Positions 1 through 5,674 of a DNA stretch of 13,264 nt are shown here, in pieces. Location: the NCBI RefSeq assembly GCF_000169335.1, contig NZ_AAXW01000092.1, positions 1-13,264 of the forward strand, given 5' to 3'. The notes under the pieces were generated by a model, which saw nothing but the letters and a program-made list of their open reading frames with translations, ran no database searches and had not been told where the DNA came from. This stretch comes from Crocosphaera chwakensis CCY0110 (lineage in GTDB: Bacteria > Cyanobacteriota > Cyanobacteriia > Cyanobacteriales > Microcystaceae). Both the position numbers and the translations under genes were made by a program. Position 1 is the stretch's first letter; every line of letters starts with the position of its first letter.

Positions 1-35
1 TCTTCTGATATTTGAGAAGTTGAATTATTGTCCAT
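1..35 (-). CDS. Partial gene, N-terminus only, unidentified
   Basis: Only the first codons are in the window, reading MDNNSTSQISEE on the minus strand and running off the left edge. The start at 35 is chosen because GGGGA lies just upstream; an in-frame ATG at 47 is possible but would overlap the stop of the preceding small gene. The hydrophilic, Ser/Asn-rich opening gives no family clue. It sits 2 bases after the stop of the 56-residue membrane protein, so the two are probably translated from one message. Confidence 0.5.
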   Translation of the reverse strand, partial: MDNNSTSQISE

Positions 36-37
36 TT

Positions 38-208
38 TTATCCCCATTTTTTACGGTGTTGAAAATAATAATTGAAGCTACTGGTTAGCCCAATAATCAT
101 AAGCCATCCGTACAGTGGATCTATTTCTATTCCTAAGATTTCTTTAATGGCAAATCTACTAAGGGTAACAATAACAAAAGACATCCAAAAACAGGCAACA
201 GGTAACAT
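38..208 (-). CDS. Small two-helix membrane protein (56 aa), unknown function
   Basis: An ATG-started frame of 56 codons reads MLPVACFWMSFVIVTLSRFA at the N-terminus and ends QHRKKWG. Two hydrophobic stretches (about residues 2-20 and 32-50) are separated by a short polar loop containing E and D residues (KEILGIEIDP), and the tail is basic. This is the layout of a helical-hairpin inner- or thylakoid-membrane protein with a positively charged end. I do not recognise the family. There is no clear ribosome binding site, which is common in cyanobacteria. The stop at 38 is 2 bases before the next minus-strand start, which supports a real gene in an operon. A chance ORF of this length in AT-rich DNA remains possible. 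Confidence 0.5.
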   Translation of the reverse strand: MLPVACFWMSFVIVTLSRFAIKEILGIEIDPLYGWLMIIGLTSSFNYYFQHRKKWG

Positions 209-368
209 ATTGTTTATTAATTAATAACAGCATTAGTATTTAATTTTTCTCATAGCAAACCATGACCCTTGTTGATAGCAACGAAGGCACAAAAAAGTAT
301 AGATGCTATTACGAAAAGCCAAGTTTCCGTCAGTCTTAATAGTTGGCGGTATTTGCAAACATCAGAGG

Positions 369-1226
369 CTATTTAACGGTAGCTAAATCCTTAGATTTTG
401 CTGCTTCCATGAATTGTCTAAATTCTTGCATTTGTTCTAAAATCTGTTGGTTTTGTTCTAAAATCTGTTGGTTTTGTTGTTTAAGGTCCTCAATTTCTGT
501 TTGTTGTGATTGGTTCTGTTGCTTTAACTGAGAAATTTCCTCTTGTTGCTCTTGTTTCTCTTGAATGAGTTGCTTGACTTGCTGTTCTAGTTCGTCTCGT
601 TGACGTTCAGCAAATTTAGCGCGATCGCCTGGAGAAAGAATGGCTAAGGGGTCTAAGTTTCTTTCTTTAAGGAAGGGGAACAAATTTTCGGTAACAATGG
701 GTTGTTCTTCGACACTTGAAAGAACCTGAGCTTTGAATTCTTCCAATGATTCAGGAGTAAAATGATAGTCCTTTTTGTCGAGAATAACTTGAAAGCCCTC
801 TTCTTCTACTATTTGATGGAGTTTGAGAACCCGTTTAGTGCGTTTGGGCTTAGGGAGTATTTTAGAAGCTACACGCTTCCAGATATTAGGGGAAAGAATT
901 TCATTTCCCTTCTTATGAAAGGATTCCTGCGATCGCTCAATAATATTTTTGTACCATTCTTGTAGTTCTTCGAGATTTAACTGTGAAAGGGTGAACCATA
1001 GTTTTTCCTCGATAAATTTAAAAGGGGCATTGAGAATTTTGTGGTGCCAATCGTGAGATAGACTGTCCCACCATTCAACTAGCTTGATGTAGGATTGAAC
1101 AAGTTTTTCGCCCCCACAGTTTTTAAAGAATCGAGCAATCTCCTTTTCGTCTGTGAGTTCTTTTAGGTTCTGCTGAAAGGTTCTTCCCAAGTCGAGGTTT
1201 TGTTCAAGGCGCATTTTTAATAACAT
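369..1226 (-). CDS. Hypothetical protein with C-terminal Gln/Glu-rich coiled coil
   Basis: The start at 1226 (reading MLLKMRLEQ) is preferred over the ATG at 1259 because TGGAGAAA lies about 6 bases upstream of it; this gives 285 residues. The N-terminal half is a mixed helical region with many aromatics (WWDSLSHDWHH) and a basic stretch (LPKPKRTKRVLK). From about residue 205 onward a long heptad-like segment rich in Q, E and L begins (ELEQQVKQLIQEKQEQQ) and continues to near the C-terminus, so a dimerising or oligomerising rod is likely. No signal peptide or membrane segment is seen, so it is probably cytoplasmic. I do not recognise the family. It contains both HIP1 octamers of the window, suggesting it belongs to the host's ordinary gene background. 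A 21-bp tandem repeat lies in the coiled coil. Confidence 0.7.
   Translation of the reverse strand: MLLKMRLEQNLDLGRTFQQNLKELTDEKEIARFFKNCGGEKLVQSYIKLVEWWDSLSHDWHHKILNAPFKFIEEKLWFTLSQLNLEELQEWYKNIIERSQESFHKKGNEILSPNIWKRVASKILPKPKRTKRVLKLHQIVEEEGFQVILDKKDYHFTPESLEEFKAQVLSSVEEQPIVTENLFPFLKERNLDPLAILSPGDRAKFAERQRDELEQQVKQLIQEKQEQQEEISQLKQQNQSQQTEIEDLKQQNQQILEQNQQILEQMQEFRQFMEAAKSKDLATVK
431..478. repeat. 21-bp tandem repeat (2.3 copies) inside coiled-coil gene
   Basis: Positions 431-451 are repeated exactly at 452-472 with a partial third copy to 478. On the minus strand the unit encodes a seven-residue block (NQQILEQ), one coiled-coil heptad, so copy-number change would lengthen or shorten the rod by one heptad without breaking the frame. 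Confidence 0.85.
621..628. repeat. HIP1 octamer GCGATCGC
   Basis: A perfect copy of the highly iterated palindrome of many cyanobacterial genomes, within the coiled-coil gene. It supports a cyanobacterial origin. Confidence 0.9.
929..936. repeat. HIP1 octamer GCGATCGC
   Basis: Second perfect HIP1 copy, again within the coiled-coil gene. I saw no perfect copy in the remaining 12 kb of the window. Confidence 0.9.
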
Positions 1227-1280
1227 GATTTTTCTCCAAGGGTTCAAAAAAAGGTGCATACATTTATCGCAACCATAGAC

Positions 1281-1311
1281 ACCTTACAAAGTCGGGACTG
1301 GTTTCAGTCAA
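1281..1311 (-). promoter_or_regulatory. Possible promoter of coiled-coil gene
   Basis: On the minus strand TTGACT (1311-1306) matches a -35 box and is followed after 19 bases by TAAGGT, a poor -10. The -35 overlaps a small hairpin (GACTG, four-base loop, CAGTC at 1296-1309). It lies about 55 bases upstream of the chosen start at 1226. Weak support. Confidence 0.25.
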
Positions 1312-1341
1312 TAACGAATGAATATTCAGCTAAGCTCTAAG

Positions 1342-1488
1342 CTAAGCACTTTCTGTAACGAAAAAGCGCACCATCAATAATCTACTTCGTGGTGCGCCCT
1401 TAAAATCTTTGAAAAATTGACGAAATAATTTTTCCCACGACAAACCAGTGGGGAAAAATCCATGAAATAAGGAAACAAGTTGTAACAT
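1342..1488 (-). CDS. 48-aa small protein; AtpTheta (Norf1)-like candidate by size and layout
   Basis: A strong AGGAG (1501-1497) lies 8 bases before the ATG at 1488. The frame encodes 48 residues beginning MLQLVSLFHGFFPTGLSWEK and ending MVRFFVTESA. The first 28 residues alternate hydrophobic and aromatic positions with K/R/D/E, consistent with an amphipathic helix; there is no signal peptide or clear membrane span. A perfect TATAAT stands about 100 bases upstream and the intervening leader is folded. The cyanobacterial ATP-synthase inhibitor AtpTheta (gene atpT, first called Norf1) is, from memory, 48 residues in Synechocystis and its message is controlled through the 5' leader; the match here is of size and layout only, since I cannot compare sequences. 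Oddity: a terminator-like hairpin lies within the last third of the frame, so the transcript might end before the stop codon. Confidence 0.45.
   Translation of the reverse strand: MLQLVSLFHGFFPTGLSWEKLFRQFFKDFKGAPRSRLLMVRFFVTESA
1366..1397 (-). terminator. Rho-independent terminator-like hairpin
   Basis: GCGCACCA (1366-1373) and TGGTGCGC (1390-1397) form an 8-bp GC-rich stem; in the minus-strand direction it is followed directly by TTTTTC. It is correctly oriented to end the transcript starting near 1580, but lies within the 48-codon frame, whose stop is at 1342. Confidence 0.6.
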
Positions 1489-1580
1489 CTTCAAGGCTCC
1501 TTTGCTGTGTTAGTACAGTAATCGGGCAAGTCGCTTTCGATGCTACTAACATCGAAATGCTGGCCCCCCAATGGGGGGTT
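1489..1580 (-). promoter_or_regulatory. Folded 5' leader of small-protein gene
   Basis: About 92 bases separate the predicted transcript start from the ATG. The leader opens with a C6/G6 hairpin with a three-base loop, which could protect the 5' end, and then has an 8-bp perfect stem (1535-1542 with 1550-1557). The ribosome binding site AGGAG at 1501-1497 is outside both stems. Control of stability or translation is an inference. Confidence 0.45.
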
Positions 1581-1586
1581 AAAAGC

Positions 1587-1616
1587 ATTATACAAGAAAA
1601 AGCTGAGTGGTATGAA
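1587..1616 (-). promoter_or_regulatory. Promoter with perfect TATAAT
   Basis: On the minus strand TATAAT (1592-1587) is a perfect -10. The best -35 is TTCATA (1616-1611) at 18-base spacing, a partial match to TTGACA. It fits a transcript start near 1580 for the small structured locus. Confidence 0.55.
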
Positions 1617-1722
1617 ATATCGGTTCTTGGTTATGACCCAAAATTTTTTCATAATGAAATAAACACAATAAAATTTTCGTTTCTAAAATAAATATACAGA
1701 AAAAACTTACTAAAATCAATAT

Positions 1723-1742
1723 TTACCTAGATTAGTAGGTAA
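1723..1742. promoter_or_regulatory. Inverted repeat, possible operator upstream of P450
   Basis: TTACCTA, six bases, TAGGTAA is a perfect 7-bp dyad with spacing like many dimeric-regulator operators. It lies in an AT-rich gap (1593-1870) that otherwise holds no gene I can support. A possible -35 (TTGAAT, 1747-1752) and a -10-like TATAGA (1773-1778) follow it at non-ideal 20-base spacing. The regulator is unknown. Confidence 0.35.
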
Positions 1743-1870
1743 TTTGTTGAATGAGATAGAACGTAATACCTGTATAGAGTCAGAAGCTAAAAATTAAATT
1801 TAAAACAAGATTTAGAGTGTAATTTAGAAACAAAAAGTGTAAAATGAGTAAAATTAGTAATTAAAGTAAG

Positions 1871-3186
1871 ATGAAAAAAAAAATAGACAAAACCTTTCTC
1901 TTCCTCCAGGATCTTTTGGATGGCCTATTATTGGAGAGTTAATTCCATTCTTATTCGATAAAAAATTTGCAGATAAGAGGTTTCGTCAATACGGGAAACT
2001 ATTTAAGACAAAAATTGGCAATAAACCAGCAATATTTGCTTATGGGAATGAAAATAACAGATTTTTATTAACTAGCAAAGATATTAAAGTAAAATTACCA
2101 AAAAGCACTGAAATGCTATTTGGTAATTCTTCTATTAGTGTACAAGTAGGAGAAATTCATAAACAAAGGCGACAAATTTTATATGAAGTATTTAAACCTC
2201 GGATGTTAGATAGTTATTTTAATACGATGGTAAAAATAACTGAAAAATATCTCGACTATTGGATGAAACAAGAGAATATAGTTTGGTATCCTGAGATTGA
2301 AAACTATACCTTCGATCTTGCCTTTAAATTTTTAATTGGATTAGATAAAGCTTCTGAAAGTTCTTTCAAACCCCTTTATGAGCAATGGCAAAAAGGTATA
2401 TTTAGTTTAAATACGATCAAATTACCGTGGACTAAATTTGGTAAAGCCTGGAAAGCTCGAAACTTATTAAAAAAAGAATTAAAAGAGATTATTATCAAAC
2501 GACAAAAAGAACAGGAGGCAAACGATAGCGATGCTTTAGATATTCTTATTAAAGCTAAAGATGAAGACGGTAAACAGTTATTAGTAGATGAGATTAGCGA
2601 TCATCTATTGAACATTTTATTTGCTGGATACGGGACTCTAACCTCTACTTTAGCCTCTTTTTGCCGTTTAATGGCTCAAGAAGGAGAAATACTAGGTAAA
2701 ATTAGAGAAGAACAACAAAGATTTCCCAAACAATTAACGATAATGCAGTTAAAAGAAATGCCTTATTTAGACTTAGTGTTGAAAGAACTACTGAGAACTA
2801 ATACACCTGTTGGTACTGGTTTTAGACAGACGATAAATAATTGTGAGATAAATGGATATCATATTCCTAAAAATTGGTTTATCTTTTACCAAATTAGCAA
2901 TACTCATAAAGATACTGATATATATCAAGATCCTGATGTATTCGATCCTGATAGATTTGGTTTAGATAGAGCAGAAGGGGAAAAACCTTTTAGTTATTTA
3001 CCTTTTGGTGGAGGAATCAGAGAATGTTTAGGAAAGGACTTCGCTAGATTGGAAATGAAGATTTTTTCTTCACTTTTGGTTCGTAAATGCCAATGGGATC
3101 TACTTCCCAATCAAAATCTAGAAATTGAATTTACTCCAGTAGCAAAGCCGAAAGATGGATTAAAAGTTAAAATATCCTCATATTGA
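1871..3186 (+). CDS. Cytochrome P450, CYP120-like, one-base frameshift at A10 after the start
   Basis: A heme-thiolate monooxygenase expected to hydroxylate a lipophilic substrate, for instance a terpenoid or retinoid, if like CYP120. In the main frame the N-terminal proline hinge region reads LPPGSFGWPIIGE (near 1906-1944), and downstream come the I-helix AGYGTLTS, the K-helix ExxR (ELLR), the P-E-R-F region (DPDVFDPDRF) and the heme loop FGGGIRECLG with Cys ligand at about residue 386 of 438. The hinge frame has no start codon after the stop at 1867-1869. ATG 1871 is one frame off; adding one A to the A10 run at 1874-1883 gives MKKKNRQNL leading into the hinge, 438 residues, normal length. 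The ATG at 2113 would lose the first 81 residues and is not a credible native start. The I-helix acidic residue usual before Thr is Gly. No membrane anchor; cytosolic. Only 25-34 bases separate it from tpsA, so co-transcription is likely. Confidence 0.88.
1874..1883. repeat. A10 homopolymer at the P450 frameshift
   Basis: Ten consecutive A directly after the ATG at 1871. Eleven would join the start to the P450 frame. Runs of this length are prone to sequencing undercall, replication slippage and RNA polymerase slippage. Confidence 0.85.
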
Positions 3187-3220
3187 AATCATTGATTTTT
3201 AATAAACAAGTGTGGTGATT

Positions 3221-5674
3221 ATGATGACAATTACGAATCAGTGTGTTGTTAGTAGTATTTTGGCAATGGGAGCTTATTTTTCTTCTTTATCTCCAGTTAC
3301 AGCCCAAATTATCGCAGATCCATCAACAGGGTCATTAACATTACCAAATGGTAACATAATCAGCATTCAAGGCGGAATACAATTAGGAAGTAATCTATTC
3401 CACAGTTTTCAAGAATTTAGCGTTACGGAAGGACAAACTGCTATTTTTGCCAACCCTAGCCAAGTTCAAAATATTTTCAGTCGAATTACAGGAAATAATC
3501 CCTCTTCAATTTTAGGTACTTTAGGAGTAGCTGGAACCGCTAATTTGTTTTTTTTCAATCCTAATGGCATTGTTTTTGGACCTAATTCGACACTAGCAAT
3601 ATCAGGTTCTTTTTTTGGTTCAACTGCAAGAGGAATTATTTTTGAAGATGGATCGGAATTTACTACCGAGAATATCGATAATCGACAAGCTTTTATGACT
3701 GTAACTCACCCTGTTGCTTTTATGTTCAAAAACCCTGGAGATATTAACATTAATGGAAATGGACACACTTTCTCAAGTTCTTTTCCCAACGATGGATTTC
3801 CTTCAACTTTTGCTCCTCTTACGGAGATAGAAGGAGCAACAGCAACGACAGTAATACCAGGAGGTACAATTTCGTTAATTGGAAATAATATTAATTTTGA
3901 GGGGGGAGTTCTCAGAACTTTAGACCGTAGAATTGAATTAGCTGCTGTAAAAAAAGGGATAGTAAAGTTTGACCAATTAAATAATTTTGATTATGGTCAA
4001 ACGAAATCTTTAGGAAATATTAATTTCTTTTCAAAATCTGCTATTAGTAGCAGTGCTTTTGGTAATTCTGGGGTTAATGGAGGAATTACTTTAACGGCTA
4101 AACAAATTAATTTATCTGATAGTTCTTTGATATTAATGCAAAATTTTTCAGAAAATACCTTAAGAGATATTAGTATTAACACAAACTCATTAAATGTGAA
4201 TAATAACCTTGTTTCTCAAAACATTAACACAGGTATAATAGTCCAGACATTAGGATTAGGAAACGGAGGAAATATTAATATTTCCTCTAATAATATTAAT
4301 GTAGTAAATGGGGCAACTATTAATACGACTACTTTTTCAGTTAATGGAGGAAATATTAGTATTAATAGCGATAAAATAAACGTAAATGGAGAATCTGCCC
4401 AAAATGATTCATCTAGTATTGGGACAACTACTTTTGGATTGGGAAAAGGAGGTGAAGTATCAATAGTTACAGATCAATTGGAGGTTCTAAATGCAGGAGC
4501 GGTAATTACTTTTAGTTTTGGATTGGGAAATGCCGGAAGTATTATTGTTAACGCTGATTCTATTGATTTACTACGAAATAATCAAGATAATATAACGCCT
4601 TCGCAGTTAGTTTCTTTTGGATTTGCTCAAGGAGATAGTGGAAGTATTACCGTTAATACTGATCAATTAAAGATAGTTGATGGGGGGACATTGGTAACTG
4701 GAGGATTTGCACAAGGTAATGCAGGAAACTTAAGTATTAATGCTAATTCTATAGAAATTAAAGGGCCTAACATAGAAGTCATAACCCTAGCATTGGATGA
4801 TTTTTTGAGTTCTCCAGAGCGATTACTGTCTGGAGTCATTGGATCAGGAATTTTTCTACCTACTCCTGATACTCCAGTTGAATCATTACAAGGTCAGTCA
4901 GGTGATATTGTAATTAATACCAATAATTTATCTATATCAGATAATGGCATCATTTCTAATGGGAATTTAGGAATCGGAAATGCAGGTAAAATACAAATAA
5001 ATAGTGATAATATTAATCTCAATAATTTTAGCTTAATCTCCTCAAATACCAATTCTGGAAATGGAGGAGATATTTTAATTTCTACTAAGTCTATTTCTCT
5101 AAATCAAAGCAGGATAGTATCTAGTTCTGAAGGGCAAGCTACTGGAGATGGCGGAAATATTTTTATTGATGCTGATGAAACATTGTTATTAAGAAATAAT
5201 AGTAGAGTTGCTTCTAATGCTTTTCTAGGAAATGGTGGAAATATTTTTATTAGCGCAAAAGCTATTTTACAAGACTCAACTAGCGAAATAACTGCAAATT
5301 CTGAATTAGGAATTGATGGTCAAGTTGAAATTGAAGCTCTAGAAAATGAGGATCAAAATAATATTAGTGATCCTATATCTTTTAATAATAAAAATAATTC
5401 CGAGCTAATATCTAGCTGTTTAAATCGTCCGAATCAAGTCAACAAGTTTGTTGTACGCGGAAATGGTGGATTACCTCAGAATCCTTATGACGGGATTGAG
5501 CAAATTACGTGGTTAGGATTAGATGAAGAAGTTGACTGGTCAGCGACGCAAGGGGAAGGGGTAACTCCTTCAGCTAACGCAATCATCAAGACTACAGACG
5601 GTCGGATCATAGCAGTTTATATGGAACCCGATAGAAAAGAAACCTGTAGTTTTAACCTCAAAACTGCCAGTTAA
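3221..5674 (+). CDS. TpsA: two-partner-secretion exoprotein, filamentous-haemagglutinin-type
   Basis: A secreted beta-helical protein exported by Sec and then through a TpsB outer-membrane channel. The start at 3221 (MMTITNQ, 817 residues) follows GGTG; GTG at 3212 or 3215 is possible. A Sec signal peptide has a hydrophobic core (SSILAMGAYFSSLS) and likely cleavage after VTA. The TPS recognition domain follows to about residue 165, with its hallmark NPNGIVFGP near residues 113-121. Residues about 200-690 are glycine/asparagine-rich repeats typical of a right-handed beta-helix. The C-terminus has a conserved-looking block (SSCLNRPNQVNKFVVRGNGG, then LPQNP) seen in cyanobacterial family members. 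It is small for the family (many exceed 1000 residues). No toxin domain is visible. tpsB is adjacent but convergent, with the last 17 bases overlapping. Confidence 0.92.
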   Translation: MMTITNQCVVSSILAMGAYFSSLSPVTAQIIADPSTGSLTLPNGNIISIQGGIQLGSNLFHSFQEFSVTEGQTAIFANPSQVQNIFSRITGNNPSSILGTLGVAGTANLFFFNPNGIVFGPNSTLAISGSFFGSTARGIIFEDGSEFTTENIDNRQAFMTVTHPVAFMFKNPGDININGNGHTFSSSFPNDGFPSTFAPLTEIEGATATTVIPGGTISLIGNNINFEGGVLRTLDRRIELAAVKKGIVKFDQLNNFDYGQTKSLGNINFFSKSAISSSAFGNSGVNGGITLTAKQINLSDSSLILMQNFSENTLRDISINTNSLNVNNNLVSQNINTGIIVQTLGLGNGGNINISSNNINVVNGATINTTTFSVNGGNISINSDKINVNGESAQNDSSSIGTTTFGLGKGGEVSIVTDQLEVLNAGAVITFSFGLGNAGSIIVNADSIDLLRNNQDNITPSQLVSFGFAQGDSGSITVNTDQLKIVDGGTLVTGGFAQGNAGNLSINANSIEIKGPNIEVITLALDDFLSSPERLLSGVIGSGIFLPTPDTPVESLQGQSGDIVINTNNLSISDNGIISNGNLGIGNAGKIQINSDNINLNNFSLISSNTNSGNGGDILISTKSISLNQSRIVSSSEGQATGDGGNIFIDADETLLLRNNSRVASNAFLGNGGNIFISAKAILQDSTSEITANSELGIDGQVEIEALENEDQNNISDPISFNNKNNSELISSCLNRPNQVNKFVVRGNGGLPQNPYDGIEQITWLGLDEEVDWSATQGEGVTPSANAIIKTTDGRIIAVYMEPDRKETCSFNLKTAS
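4432..4725 (+). repeat. Degenerate internal repeats in tpsA beta-helix
   Basis: The block TTTTGGATTGGGA recurs at 4432 and 4516; related GGATTTGC blocks recur at 4619 and 4703. Spacings are 84, 99 and 84 bases, i.e. 28-33 residues, each copy carrying a motif of the form FGxGxGGxxxI...L.V.. It reflects duplicated beta-helix rungs. Confidence 0.65.

Larger units (their letters stand above)
1356..1580 (-). ncRNA. Structured transcript candidate (leader plus small ORF, or dual-function RNA)
   Basis: Reading the minus strand from the predicted transcript start near 1580, four perfect or near-perfect hairpins follow each other: C6-ATT-G6 (1578-1564), TTTCGATG with CATCGAAA around a seven-base loop (1557-1535), a roughly ten-pair stem with one bulge (1458-1429), and GCGCACCA with TGGTGCGC followed by T5 (1397-1361). 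Such density of long pairings in about 220 bases is not expected from coding alone. The RNA could be an mRNA with a regulatory leader, a small RNA, or both. Confidence 0.4.

Noticed and set aside
250..372. Minus-strand open frame with one hydrophobic segment (ETWLFVIASILFCAFVAINK)
   Set aside because: It looks like a membrane helix but has no ATG or GTG and no ribosome binding site; a decayed small gene is possible, support is too weak.
343..531. Plus-strand Cys-rich small ORF
   Set aside because: It is the reverse reading of the Gln-rich coiled-coil repeat; the apparent Cys motif follows from that codon usage.
1329..1347. Direct repeat GCTAAGC twice, 12-base period
   Set aside because: Too short for a function to be assigned.
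1400..1588. 62-codon minus-strand frame from 1588
   Set aside because: It begins inside the predicted -10 and leader, has no ribosome binding site, and its composition is set by the hairpins; the 48-codon frame has the AGGAG.
2113..3186. P450 starting at ATG 2113
   Set aside because: The same frame carries the conserved P450 N-terminal hinge and about 81 further residues upstream, so this ATG is internal.
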